Program-made: the position numbers and the translations under genes
Source: Fomitopsis serialis
Lineage: Eukaryota; Basidiomycota; Agaricomycetes; Polyporales; Fomitopsidaceae
Assembly: GCF_022376445.1 (NCBI RefSeq)
Contig: NW_025954991.1
Span: forward strand, 327,149 to 391,148
DNA: 64,000 nt
Reading direction: 5' to 3'
Part shown: piece after piece, positions 35,898 to 47,336 of the stretch
Layout: every line of letters starts with the position of its first letter
Numbering within the stretch: position 1 is the stretch's first letter
Notes under the pieces: generated by a model
Databases searched by the model: none
The model's input: only the letters and a program-made list of their open reading frames with translations
Told to the model about the DNA's origin: nothing

Positions 35898-37802
35898 ATG
35901 TTGTCGGCGAGCCTGTCCATAGTTTTTATTCCTGCTGCTGCACTCCCGGACTATGAGGGCGGTTTTCGGGCTCGTTGCCTTGCGCTTTCAGGATTCGTCT
36001 GGCTTGTATACGACCACTGCCTCACATTCGAACAAGAGGCTAGTACCGTTCAGCAAGCCGTTACCGCTTTTGATTGATGGTGCGGGCAACAGGTAAAGTA
36101 TTTCTGGGCAGGACCCTTCTCGACGTCAAAACTACTATTTTTATGGGTGAGTATGCTACTGCTCTGGCATTTGACCCCACTATTGACCACTAGATAGAAC
36201 CGATATTTCTCGCCAGTAGTGCTTATGTGAGTAATGCTATTTGTGCTGTGCACGTTCTCTCCTTGACTGAACGCGCATTGAACAGACTGGGCCTGGCATG
36301 TGAGTCACGTCGCAGAGGTATCTCCTCACGTTCTGAGACTTTGTCCAGGTCTTTTCGGAACGGACTTATCGGATGAGGTGCGTCAACAAGTCCAGCTAAT
36401 GAGATTTACCTGCTTCTGACACTGTGGATGATCAGTTGTAAGCATTTCAACGGAATCCCCACTGTGAGGCGTGACGTGGTCTCATTAACACCCTCCAGTT
36501 GCTCCCGTGCACTTCGAACAGTGTTTGTGACTGACTACATTGGCATTACTGTCGTACAAGGTTCATCTCTCTTACTGTCATCGTAGTTGTATTCATTGAC
36601 AATTGTCGCAGCAATAATTGTCATGAGGGTGTGGTATATACTGTCTGGGAGGCTCGTTGCTCGAATAGTCGTCCTGGGCATATTCGTGGCTTCTATCGTG
36701 ATTTCCGCTAGGAACTTCGCCACCATCTTTCATTCTGTCGGCTACGTGTACCCTGTTCCTCTACCACTCGGAGGATGTCCTGCACCGCCTATCGTCGAAG
36801 TCTGGACCATATTTCTTCCTTATCTGGTCACGCAATCCATCCTCTTCGTCGCTACTATGTTGCCGGCCTTTCACCTCCACAGACAAGGGAGACACTCGCA
36901 AGTAATGAGCCGACTAGTCAGAGAGTACGTCACATTCTTACGGGTTTTTTCTGAACAATCTTACATTGCTTTGCAGTGGCGGTGTATTCTATTTCGCATT
37001 TTTCGGTACATCTGAATCCACCTTAGTCATTTGTCTCACTTCCATGACTGATATCGTGCGTTTTGAAGTTGCTGCCGTATTTACTACTATTGGGTCCATC
37101 CAGAAGGGGAACATGTCGGTGCGTGATTTGGCTCCTTTTCCCAACGTCTCTGACCCGCCTCAGCTCCTATACACTGCCGTATTCTCAAAGTGAGCCCATG
37201 TCTCCTTCCGGCTTTGTATGAACGCGCTGATGCATACGCGCCAAAGCTTTCTGCTCGCCGTCTCCTCAGTCTCCGTATCTCGACTCATCTTAAGCATTCG
37301 CTCGCTCGCATCGCAACTATCCATCGACCCAGATACTCTTCTCAGCACAGCAGAGCTCAGTCGCATCTCGTGGAAGAGGGGCGCCCGTGATGGCGAGATC
37401 ATCGTCGACATCAATACCGTTGAGGACTCGTACGACATGGGCGACATCGAAAATGTAGTCAGGCCGAACACGCCTGGGTTCTACACGACCCAGGTAGGTG
37501 TGTACGACGACATCCCGATACCTGGCAGCGCTGCCAGGGCAAGATCATTCAGGGTCACTCATTTCGGTGAGTGTTGCGTTGTTAACGTTCCGGAGCTTAC
37601 CGTTGACGTGCTGTCTGTGCGACTTTCGAACAGTCAAAACGGTGTGATCAACGTTGTGTCCCCGATGGTCGGAGACACTCTGGTGTATGACGATGTCAAT
37701 CTGGCAGATGTACGCTGTTCCGTATGTCCGCCGAATGTATGCAAGACTGCCAGCAACTACGAGACTATGCATTGGTGTTTCACTGCATCTGATGCGGCCT
37801 AA
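35898..37802 (+). CDS. DUF6533 multi-pass membrane protein
   Basis: Member of a large Agaricomycete family of about seven-segment membrane proteins of unknown function. The DUF6533 start is recognisable: CLALSGFVWLVYDHCLTFEQE, then VKYFWAGPFSTSKLLFLW and NRYFSPVVL. Later segments are LYSLTIVAAIIVMRVWYIL, IVVLGIFVASIVISA, WTIFLPYLVTQSILFVATML and a stretch containing FYFAFFGTS. A C-terminal cytoplasmic region starts with SFLLAVSSVSVSRLILSIRS and is acidic after 37380. At least six introns are needed. The first seems to use a GC donor. The gene may end at 37802 or earlier, because GTGAGT follows VTHFG at 37566. Start at 35898 is tentative. Confidence 0.6.
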
Positions 37803-38606
37803 CCTCCGTTGTTTAGATTTGTTCGGTCCAAAGTCACACGTTTCTTTGATGATGGCGGTGATGGCAAACTTGGATCATTCTGATTTTGCCACCCCGGGGC
37901 AAGGGCTGTGCCGGTACTGCGCTCAGTGCGGGGTCAGTACCAAGGCATTAGTAATAGCCGCAAGTCAACAAGGGCCCTGACAGAATAGAGCCTCGTTTCC
38001 TCCGAGATTGCACCACCTCTGCACTGAGTACATACACACGGCAGGAGACTCCGAACGGCTCCGAACTCATTGTCGAGATCCTTGCATCGCAAGGTACTCA
38101 CGGCCGGTCACACACAGGGCGGCGCAACCTGGAGTCTGGACAGCATTTGGCCTTCCCGCCCCAGTGGCGACAGAGAGGTGTATGCGTAACCCCGACGCCC
38201 TTCTGCCGATGGTTTTCTGCGTTGCGGGAATCTCTGACCCTGTTTCTCCGTGTGTCCGCTGTGAAATGGAACTCGGAGACGTTTGCTGAATGATAATTGC
38301 TAGGTCCATCGCTTGTACACCACACAAGGTGCATACATACACCATGCTACTGCATCGATGCGACAGAAATCATCTCGCACTAGTTATACTTGAGTTACAT
38401 GTATCAACGGCGACTGACCTTCGCAGAGCAAGCGGTCACAGGTGCGTAGTCTTGGCAGTGAGGTCCAATAGATTGGACCGTACGTCCGCTCTCATGGAGG
38501 TAGGTTTACATCACAATTTTCCCCACTGTGCAACTCTGACGTCTCAGAGTACAGTCTAGTACAGTTGTCCCTTCGTACGTATAGCGTCTATCAACCAGCT
38601 TACAAG
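37803..38606. other. Intergenic, convergent
   Basis: About 800 bp with no supported feature. Confidence 0.45.
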
Positions 38607-39372
38607 TTACGGTACAACCGGCCATTCCTCCCATGCGTCGCCGTGTCGCCTGAACTTCGTCCTCTGATGAGGCTTTAGCGCAAGCTCGCACCAGTCGACT
38701 TCGAATGCTTCGACAAGGAGCAGAGCGTAATTCCGCAGTCCTTCCTCCTGATTACGCCGGTCCACATCGTCTTTCGCCTGCCCCAGCTTTGGCACGGCCT
38801 GAACCCAATCCTTGGCCGTCTCGTACGACGGGATGCGCGTTCCGGGCGGGGGACGATTGAAGCTCGCCCGGGACCCATCGTCATCGCCCTCGCTGTAGAG
38901 CTCCCGAATCTTCTTCTGCCAGTCATACCCCTGCTTGTCTAGCGTATCCAATGCTAGGGTTTCTTCTTGGATGGGTCCAGCAGGCCCCAGGTCGACGTCG
39001 GGCGAAGTGATAACGCGCGCGACACCAGTGAATCGGTACTGCTCGCTCGAGCCGCGGAACCACCAGACGAACTCCACGCGAGGGTGCTTCCGCAACTGGG
39101 GAGCCTTCTCCATTCGCACGTCCGTAGAAAACACGAACACGGGCAAGTTGGGGAAGCCCTCGGGGTGCAGGATTCCTTTGGATCCGACTGTGCGGACGCG
39201 CGGGACATCGCCGTCATCCAGAGTAGCCATCTGGACCCCTAGGACGGCCGATCAGCGAGGTTTACTTGCGCGAGGAGAGTTTGATCTCACCACCGTTATA
39301 CTCCTTGTTGTTCTCTGGCAGGCTCAGAGAGCGCGTAAGGGCAGTCTGCCATCGTGGGGATCCTGGCGCCAT
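38607..39372 (-). CDS. Pyridoxamine-oxidase-like flavoprotein, copy 2
   Basis: Second paralogue of the Alr4036-type flavoprotein. Exon 1 begins MAPGSPRWQTALTRSLSLPE; a 55-bp intron (phase 1) leads to VQMATLDDGDVPRVRTVG. Total is 236 residues. Conserved blocks are ILHPEGFPNLPVFVFSTDVR, HPRVEFVWWFRGSSEQYR, DKQGYDWQKK, PPPGTRIPSYETAKDW and VDWCELALKPHQRTKF. A longer piece around residue 145 (LYSEGDDDGSRASF) differs from the other copies. No inactivating change is visible. Confidence 0.75.
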
Positions 39373-40194
39373 AGTGATATCGAGTGACTTTCTGCGAGTG
39401 GGATGTCGTCTTCGTAGGAGGGCGCGGACTCGGAGGTGGTAGTTCATGCCGATGGGCGCGATGGCTTTTAAACCAGTCTCGCGTACAACTGAGGATTACC
39501 CGACGTGCTAACAGGGTACAGGAAATGGCCGAAACAAGTTCGGCCCGGATCTTGAGAAGCGGATTCTATGCTGCCAGTCAACTGTAATTGGAACGTCTCG
39601 TAGGCCCATCAAAACATAGGAAGCCGGCGGCCTACGTAGCCTCAGGCATGTAAGTAAGTACTGGTGCTACTGCGCACTCGGCCGGTTGCTGGACTTGGAT
39701 ATGGATTCTTTTCTGGCTTCCTTACGTGAACCTCTACTTCCGTGGCTGCGACCGTTTGACCGACACTACTCACCTTTTGACCAACGAATTAGTGCCAGCA
39801 CCGAATCACAGTCCATTTGCGCCCTACAGTAATCAGCGATATTGTGCTACACTCGTCAGTGCCTTGGACGTGCCATTAAATCAACCGGACTGTAAGACAG
39901 GCCGAGACTTACAATCATTCTGCAAGTCCCCACAGAACGCCTCGCAGACATGATGAACCATAAGTATGAGATGAAGCTCACATCGACTTCATGATCATCC
40001 AAATGGCCACGCTCGTTGTCTGGGTCACTCGTTCTGCCGTCAAGCATCAAATCTGCTTAACTTATTGGTAGCATATGCGTAGAGCTCAGCATTTCAGAAT
40101 CTTCAACGGTACAGCTTGACCTATCCGATGAGTGCCCTGTTGACTACACTCAACCAAGGTGTTGGCACATACCGCATTCCATACAAGACCTCAA
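39373..40194. other. Intergenic
   Basis: About 820 bp between flavoprotein copies 2 and 3. No supported feature. Confidence 0.45.
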
Positions 40195-40950
40195 TCAGGG
40201 TACAGCAACGTACTCTGACCACTCCTCTCCCTTCCTGATGAACTTCGTCCTCCGATTGGGCTTCTCCTTCAGCTGCAGCCAGTCCACCTCCACGGGCTCG
40301 ATGAACATGAGCGCGAAGTTGCGCAAACCCCTCTCATAGGCGTGTTTCTCCTCCTCGTTCTGCGCGTCGGTGAGTTTGGGAACTACTCCAGCCCAGCTCT
40401 TCCCCACGTCGTAGTTCTCGATGATGCTCCCTGGCGGCGGACGAGCAAAGCCCGCCCTCAAGAATGGCGGCTGCCCGTCGTACGCTTCCTGACGCTTCTT
40501 CTCCCAATCGAATCCCTGCCCGTCTAACTTGTCAAAGGTAGATGATGACAACTTCGTGGGTTGCACGGGTAGTTGAGCGTCAGGAGGAGGGACTAGTCGC
40601 ACGAGGCCAGAGAGGCGGAACTGCTCCATCGATCCCGATAACCACCAGATGAGCTCGACGTGCGGGTTTGCGAGGATCTGTGCGACCTTGGCGGTCCTGA
40701 TGTCCGTCGCACTCATTAGGAGGGGTAGGTGAGGAGAGTCCTCGGGCTCAATGAATCCGCGGTGTCCGATGGTGCGGACGTGTGGGCTGCCGTTCGCATC
40801 CACCGATGCGAGCTGATACACTGTGCAATCATCAGCGACCCATGGCACATACGCAGCGCATGTCAATTTGTACGCACTTATCTGGCCTTTGTTCTCGGGA
40901 AGCCCGAGGGCCGTCGTGAGTGCGGCGAACCAGCGAGGAGCTGACACCAT
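40195..40950 (-). CDS. Pyridoxamine-oxidase-like flavoprotein, copy 3
   Basis: Third paralogue. The start at 40950 (MVSAPRWFAALTTALGLPEN) aligns with the other copies; a longer in-frame start at 41046 exists but has no counterpart in them. The intron at the shared position is 57 bp, a multiple of three without a stop, so the unspliced message is also readable. Spliced length is 232 residues. Blocks: YQLASVDANGSPHVRTIG, EDSPHLPLLMSATDIR, NPHVELIWWLSGSMEQFR, DGQGFDWEKK and VDWLQLKEKPNRRTKF. Confidence 0.75.
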   Translation of the reverse strand: MVSAPRWFAALTTALGLPENKGQISAYKLTCAAYVPWVADDCTVYQLASVDANGSPHVRTIGHRGFIEPEDSPHLPLLMSATDIRTAKVAQILANPHVELIWWLSGSMEQFRLSGLVRLVPPPDAQLPVQPTKLSSSTFDKLDGQGFDWEKKRQEAYDGQPPFLRAGFARPPPGSIIENYDVGKSWAGVVPKLTDAQNEEEKHAYERGLRNFALMFIEPVEVDWLQLKEKPNRRTKFIRKGEEWSEYVAVP

Positions 40951-41753
40951 GGGGCCGAGCGGTAGAGGTGGTTCAATAGGACGTACGACTGAAGGGACCA
41001 GCATCGCAGTTCGCCTTTTATCCTCCCATCGACGGACATATGACATGCGTCAAGCACGCAAGAGCAGTCTAGATAGTGCTGAGCCCAGTCTCGTGTCCAC
41101 CGAGGCCATCCGCGATTCGAGCGGTCGGCGCTCGACGCCGAGTCGACGGAAAGTACAACGCCTTTGATATCCCAAGCTGAACACTCCAGGACCCGGGTGT
41201 AGCTGCAGTACAAGCAAGTACGAGTGTCGGTCGGACACTGTGTCCTGAACCAGTAGGCTGCATTGCAGTCGTGCGCGTGAGCACTGAGCAGAGGCTGCGG
41301 TCGTACTACCCACAGCGCTAGGAATGAGCACTCACGATATCCATCGGCCATTCACGCACTGCTGACCGTCAATCTGAATTCTCCTTACAAGAGGCTCAGC
41401 CGCTGTGTGCCCCGTCGCCTAGTCGAGTTGCTGCGGTGGTCGCGATCGTGCATGTCAGAAGCTGAAGCAAATCGTGCGCAAGCGCCTGGCTGCGTCCTTC
41501 CTCTCCACGCACTCTCGATGCATTCGGTCGCCAGCAACCCGATTTGCCAAAAAGTGCTCAATATCATCGCTGCAGTAAATATTTCGCAGTCGCTAAGGCC
41601 GGAAGAAAGACATCGCCATTGAAACTCGAGAAAGAGGAGCAAGCACACCAAAATTGACTCGATCGACGACCCGCCCTGCACAAGTTGGACCGGGTCATGC
41701 TCTTGCTTGCTCTTTTCAGTCGACGCAACCACTTTCCTCCCTTCCTCCTAACC
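40951..41753. other. Intergenic, divergent promoters
   Basis: About 800 bp between flavoprotein copy 3 (minus) and the Dus2 gene (plus). No supported feature. Confidence 0.45.
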
Positions 41754-43412
41754 ATGTCACGACGCTCCCACTCGCCGTCGTCGCCGCGCCTCGCAAAGCG
41801 ACCAAGACTAGACTTTGAACCGTTGACCCCGGAGGACTACAAGGATGGTCTCATGCTCGCCCCGATGGTCAGATCAGGCGCATGTGCGTACGTTCGTACA
41901 GCTCTAACCGTTCGCATCTTCTGATTAGTGAAAAGTGCCTACCCGTCTGTATTCCCTGAAGCATGGGGCGTCGCTGGTGTGGGGTCCAGAGACAATAGAC
42001 AAGGCGATTTTGCACGCCGAGCGGGTCGTCGATCGTGAGTTACATGGTTTTACTTTGCGCGATCCGTTCTCAATGCGTTTGTAGCTGCCACCGGTGTCGT
42101 CTCATACAACGGAAAGTCAAAGGCGATCTTCATGACACACCCCATCGAGAAGCCCTACCTCATCTACCAGATAGGCTCCGCCGACCCCGAGACCGCCGTC
42201 CAAGCAGCGAAGGCCGTTATGAACGACGTCGCCGGCTTTGACCTCAACTGCGGGTGTCCGAAGCCCTTCTCCACGCACTCCGGAATGGGCGCAGCTCTCC
42301 TGACGAACCCCGACCTCCTCTGCTCCATCCTCAGCGCCCTCCGAGAAGCCATGCCCCCCGAGCTCTCGATATCTGCGAAAATCCGTTTGCTACCTACGCA
42401 AGAGGAAACGCTCAAGCTCGTCGAACGCATCATCGGCACCGGCGTGAGCGCGTTGACGGTGCACTGTCGGACGCGGAACCAGCGCAAGCGGGAGCCTGCG
42501 CACGTCGACCGGCTGCGTGAGATAGTGGAGTTTGTCGAGGGAATGGGCCGGGGCGTGGCTGTCATCGAGAACGGCGACTGCGAGGGTTATGAGGATGCAG
42601 TCCGGATACGAGAAATCACAAGTGCGTGTCGATTCTTTCAGAACAAAGCGTCGGTGCTCATGCCAAGGCCTGGCCATGTGGCGGTTATCGCCACTCAGGA
42701 GCGCATTCATGTATGATTGCCACCGCGGCTGAGTCCAACCCAAGTTGCTTCTCCCCAACACCTCTGGTCGACCTCGAGCACACTCTCATCCCTTCATATC
42801 TGCGACTGGTAGGTTGAGCATACTCCCACTCGCGCCGTCGATCCCTTTCTAATCTGGGCAACGCCTTCTCAGAGCAAATACCTCGGCAACAACTGGGGCG
42901 TGACCAAGTTTTGCACCTCGCAGTTCCAAGGCACACGCGTCAACGCGTCTCGCTCTGATCTCAAGAACCTTCGGGCTGCAATCCAGAAAGCTAAGGATTT
43001 CGAAGGCATGGAGGACGTCATAGGGACAGGGTCGGGGGAGGCAGAGTTTCGCGAGATAGTGGAGGCGATCGAGAAGCGGGGAGGGCGCCGCGTCAAGGTG
43101 CAAGTGCTCAACCGCGGTGCAGATGCTACACGAGACAGCGCTGCGTCCGCCCCCGCAGAGACAGAAAATGTTGCCACTGAGGGTCCTACGTCTGGGATCT
43201 CGGAGAAGGCGCCACAAACCGAGCACGTCCCGAGGTCGACTGCGGATGCGAACGACTCGAGGGACGACCTGCACACGCCCCCGACTGGCACTGCTGATCC
43301 CTCCGTAATGAACGCGCCTCTCGCGCCTGCAAACGAGATGAGGATGCCACTGCCAGCGATGATCACCGGCGAACTTCCTACTCCTACGCCCACCCCTCGA
43401 ATTGGTTGTTAG
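41754..43412 (+). CDS. DUS2: tRNA-dihydrouridine synthase, Dus2 type
   Basis: Reduces uridine 20 in the D-loop of tRNAs, using FMN and NADPH. A basic N terminus (RLAKRPRLDFEPL) is followed by GLMLAPMVRSGALPTRLYSL, where the second intron border restores the motif. The catalytic Cys is in FDLNCGCPKPFSTHSGMGAA. Further family blocks are SISAKIRL, VSALTVHCRTRNQRKREPAH, VIENGDCEGYEDA, then after a long intron HSCMIATAAESNPSCF, and YLGNNWGVTKFCTSQFQG. A Glu/Ala/Thr-rich tail of about 90 residues follows and is not conserved in the family. Four introns are needed. The D-E-N-G and HSCMIA blocks fit Dus2 (Smm1 in yeast) better than Dus1, 3 or 4. Confidence 0.85.
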
Positions 43413-43715
43413 AGTCGCAGGGACGGGCCCTGTATACTGGTTTGCGCACTCTATGTATCATTTGGTCTTGCATCCACTGTACCGTCGTCTTCGATACATT
43501 ATCATACTTATGCCGACCGCAGCGTAGCTGCCACTCCGCTCAGAAATTCATGAAAGTATAAATAAAGCCACCCAGTCACTACTACTAGGACGGCCAAGTT
43601 ATGCAGACATGTAAATAAGTCGTGTATAGCGAACCTCAAGTCGTTACATCTTCGTAAGGATCATGCTGTCAACAGCGTATGTCGGAGGCAGACGTTCGAC
43701 GTTCACCGGCTAGGA
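43413..43715. other. Intergenic, convergent
   Basis: About 300 bp between the ends of the Dus2 and secreted-protein genes. Nothing is seen. Confidence 0.5.
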
Positions 43716-44695
43716 TCAGAGCACGATGAAGGCGCCGCCGAGGAGGCTGGTGAGCACCGTGACGGCGCCCATCATCATCGGCTTTGACATGCTCAGAGCC
43801 TGCATGCTCAGCGCACCGTTGCTCGTCGGGAACGCGCTCGTCCAAGTACTTGACGCCGTGCTCGACGAGGACGACGCGGTGGACGAGCCACTGTGGGACG
43901 AGCTTGATGATGCGGTGGACGAGATGTGATGCCGGTGGGACGAGGCACTGCCCGTGTGAGAGTGAGAGTGCGACACACTAGAGGACCGTCAGAGAGCCGT
44001 CGGTGCGTGAGTGCGGCGGGACTTACCTCGACGGGATGAGGAAGGTGTGGCCGGCGAACGTCGTCGTCGCCACCGGGCGCGAGTGTGACTGGCCAGGGAG
44101 CGAGGTGGTAGCCAGGGTGATCGCAGGACCTCCGACGGACGTGACCTCAACGACGGGAGCACCGTGGATGGCTATACGGACCTCCTGTGAGACAGAGGTC
44201 AGGAATAGAGAGAAGGTACATACTGGTCACAGTTGCATGGACGCGAGCAGTCGAAGTTCCGAGCTCGGAGGTCGCAGACCGGTAGATCGAGGAAGCTGCG
44301 AGGATGATAGTTAACATTGGAAAGGAAGAAGTCGATGTTCGCGTAGAACCTACCTTCCGCATTCAAAATACCAGCCGCCACTTCTCCGCGTGTTAGTATG
44401 CAGTGAGTGAACAATGGTGAAGTCAGAACATACCGCCATGGGTTGCTTGTCCCCAGACAGAGCCAACTATACATATCATACTTTAGTGTCGCGTCGCGTC
44501 GACTTCACAGTACGGACACTCACCGACAGATGTTGCATGTCCGAACAACGAGCTCGCCTCACTCACAACTACAACATAACGTCAGCTCATCTCTTCGCGC
44601 CAAACTGCGGAACACTCACGGTCGCGCTGCGCAATGGGAGCCGCGTTGACAACAGCGAAGGAGAGGAGGGCGTACACGAAAACTTTGGCCAGCAT
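43716..44695 (-). CDS. Secreted Ser-rich protein, probably GPI-anchored
   Basis: Six or seven short exons on the minus strand. It starts with a signal peptide (MLAKVFVYALLSFAVVNAAP). The middle reads LVSEASSLFGHATSV, GSVWGQATHG, EVAAGILNAEASSIY, EVRIAIHGAPVVEVTS and TTTFAGHTFLIPSS. A Ser/His-rich stretch of about 45 residues follows (HSHSHTGSASSHRHH, then SSTASSSSS runs). The C terminus is hydrophobic (MMMGAVTVLTSLLGGAFIVL), as expected for a GPI-anchor signal. It is therefore a likely wall or plasma-membrane surface protein. No family is recognised. Its upstream region is cut by a transposon whose target duplication starts 145 bp before the ATG. Confidence 0.65.
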
Positions 44696-44839
44696 GTCGT
44701 AAATAAAAGGCTACAAGGGCAGCACCAGGCTGAATACGAAGGAAAACGACGGAGGTGGATTAGACCCGTGAAAGTGAAAAGGGAGTAATCGGGTTGTTCG
44801 AGTGCCGCACTCGCGCTTTTATCGTCGGGCGCAGCCTTC

Positions 44840-44848
44840 GGATCCATC
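44840..44848. repeat. Target site duplication, left copy
   Basis: GGATCCATC directly before the left terminal repeat; repeated exactly at 50394-50402. Confidence 0.9.
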
Positions 44849-44983
44849 TAGTCTCGAACCCGCCTCTCACGGACACCCTAAAAGGGAACCCGTCCGTGAG
44901 AGTCTGGACGAGAACGAGCGCCCTAGGGGACCTTTGCGTCTCGCGACTCGCGGCGGGCGCTTCACTCACTCGCGCGTCGCGTC
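44849..44983 (+). repeat. Left terminal inverted repeat (135 bp)
   Basis: Matches the reverse complement of 50258-50393 over its whole length with a single one-base indel (CTAGGGGACC here, CTAGGGGGACC in the other). It contains a hairpin: CTCTCACGGAC at 44864-44874 and its perfect inverse GTCCGTGAGAG at 44892-44902. Confidence 0.9.
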
Positions 44984-45022
44984 GCCTGTACCATCGCGCT
45001 CTCCTGCGTGTGCGGCGCGATG

Positions 45023-45028
45023 TATAAT
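45023..45028 (+). promoter_or_regulatory. TATA box of the transposon helicase gene
   Basis: TATAAT within GATGTATAATACC, 40 bp inside the terminal repeat and about 90 bp before the helicase ATG, so the element carries its own promoter. Confidence 0.45.
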
Positions 45029-45116
45029 ACCCTTCTTTAACTGCAATCCATTCGTTTGTCTCCGGAAACCCGCGTGGCTGTCTTTCTACGCGTTTAGAGC
45101 TCTTCGGAGCTGTAAA

Positions 45117-47185
45117 ATGCAAGCTGCAGTATGGCCTCCACCTCGCAAGCGTCGTCGTGCTGAGCAGGACTCGCAATCCACACATGCCCCACGTACACCA
45201 TTGACAGGCTCGTCGACCAATGTCCAGCTCCTTACACCTCACTCGCCAACCCGCCATGTTCAGGCCAGTGGCCAGTCTCTTGCTCGTGAGCAGTCGAGGG
45301 GCAGTCCTTCCGACTCGCCGGGTCGCATATCACCACTCGCCTCGAAGGCCAAGAATCACCACGCTCTCTACCGCAATGGCTACGTTCTCAAAGAGAAACC
45401 CCCTCCCTACAAACCATACTCTCTCAACGCTCCAGGACGGCGTCGGCGCCAGGCCTTCGCATTCGAGTGCGATCTTCCGCCCAAGATCAATCCGACCACA
45501 CCACTCCTGAGAACACAGTGGAGCATGCTTGCTCGCGGTGCAAAAGCTATCCCGCTCGAGGGAGAGGTCAAAGAGCTTCAAATGGAGTGCTCCAATGCAA
45601 TTCTCGCTCGCAGTGGGGACATCTGCGTGATTGCACCGACCGGCTTCGGCAAGTCTCTCCTATGGACTCTCCCGCTCCTTACTCTGGATCGCGGTGTAGT
45701 CCTCGTTATCACACCTTTTACGAGCCTCGGAGAGGAAGGTCAGAATCAGTGAGTCCGCACACATCTGCTTATGTTATAACCGTTTGTTCATGTCACTGCG
45801 ATCACAGGACGAACACACTGGGTATCCCGTCGGTGTTCATACATGCAGGCCGCAAGGACTCAGCAACCCTTGAACAGGTTGCGAGTGGATTTTATCGCGT
45901 GACCTACGTCTGCGTCGAGATGCTGGAGTCGCCCGTGTTTGCGCAGATCCTGTACTCCGAGTGGTACAAGCGCCAGCTCGTCGCGATCTTCATCGACGAA
46001 GCGCATTGCGTTCACGAGTCGGACACTTGGCGTCCTGCGTATGGCCGGATGCATCAGCTGCGAACGACTGTGGGTAGTATGACCCCATTGATCGCCATGT
46101 CGGCTACTCTGCCTGCGCTGTATCGGGCGTCACTCACTGCGCATGTGGGAATGAAGGATGATTACATCCTCTTCAACATCGGAAACTTCCGTCCGGAGCT
46201 CTCGACAGTTGTCATACACATGGAGCACGATGTGAAGAGCTTCAAGGACCTCCGATTTGTGTTGCCGCGTGGGGGACAGTCACTCGCAGACCTGGACAAG
46301 TCAATTGTCTATTGTGATGACACAACACTGCTCACCGAAATGCTCTATTGGTTCCGACAGAAGCTCGAGGACCTCTCCCTTCCCGGAAGTGCGGTCGACA
46401 TCCTGCACGCCGGCCTATCTCCGGACCATCAGAGTCGAGCACTAGCAGACTTCAAAACAGGACGGACGCGGATACTCTTGTCGACCGAAAAGCTTGGCGC
46501 AGGCATGAATTTTCCGTTGGTAAAGCGAGTCATCCAGTACCTCTGCAGTGGTCTCACTATGGCAAAAGCGGACCAGCGCCGTGGGCGTGGTGCGAGAAGC
46601 CCCGGCATGACTGCAGTAGGCTATTTCATTGCAGAGAAGAAGTTCGAGCGCGGAGGCAAATTGAGTCCGCAGAAGCCTGGCCATGAGGACCCTGGGATAA
46701 TCGAGTTGGTCCAGACAGAGCGCTGCTGCGACTCCGTCTTTGATCATTACCTCGAGAACCCCCCACGCCCATCTGATAGTGCCCATCTAGTACCACGTCG
46801 TCTCTGCTGCTCCAATTGCTACCCCCAGCTCATCCCTCCGCGCGAGTTCGAGTTCGTGATGGTCAATCCCGCAGAAGACGAGTCGCGGCGCGCGGAGCGC
46901 CAAATGTCCACAAATGCGAAGCAGACGGTGCTCGCACGTCTGCAGGATTGGCGGGACAACGAGTGGCGCGAGCGATGGCGCTCCCGCTGGCCATTGTACG
47001 GCCCAAAATCGCTCATCTCGGACAAGGATCTCGAGGCCGTCGCCGACCATGCAGGTGCTATTCGGCGAGTTGACGACCTGTACCCGTTGACACATATCAT
47101 CCACTGGGATGATTTGGCGGAGCCGCTCTTCGACGCTATCCAGGCAGCTCTTCGTGCAGTGGGTGATACTGGGACAGGCCCATGA
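45117..47185 (+). CDS. RecQ-like superfamily 2 DNA helicase of the transposon
   Basis: Two exons (45117-45748, 45808-47185) sum to 2,010 bp, or 669 residues. A basic, Pro/Ser-rich N terminus (PPPRKRRRAEQ, a nuclear signal) precedes the helicase core. Motif I is CVIAPTGFGKSLLW, motif Ia VLVITPFTSL, motif II FIDEAHCVHES, motif III LIAMSATLPA, motif IV SIVYCDD, motif V ILLSTEKLGAGMNFP and motif VI ADQRRGRGARSPG. The arginine finger is present. After the core come four cysteines, ERCC and LCCSNCYP, where RecQ has its zinc-binding region, but no HRDC domain is seen. The ATG at 45117 was chosen because the open frame upstream runs into the terminal repeat. Likely function: unwinding DNA for transposition or repair at the excision site (inference). 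Confidence 0.85.
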
Positions 47186-47336
47186 CGAAACATGATGGTG
47201 AGCATGACCTTTTTATTGATGATACATTCAGGACTAAGTCGAAATTCGCAGGACACTAGAGTGACGGACAATCAGCCGGTGCTACGAAAGCTCGAGCTAG
47301 TGTAGTCACCCGCAGACCGTGACGGTCTGCCGTTCC

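Noticed and set aside
44802..45116. N-terminal extension of the helicase frame
   Set aside because: It runs through the terminal inverted repeat and outside the element; the ATG at 45117 has its own TATA-like box inside the element.
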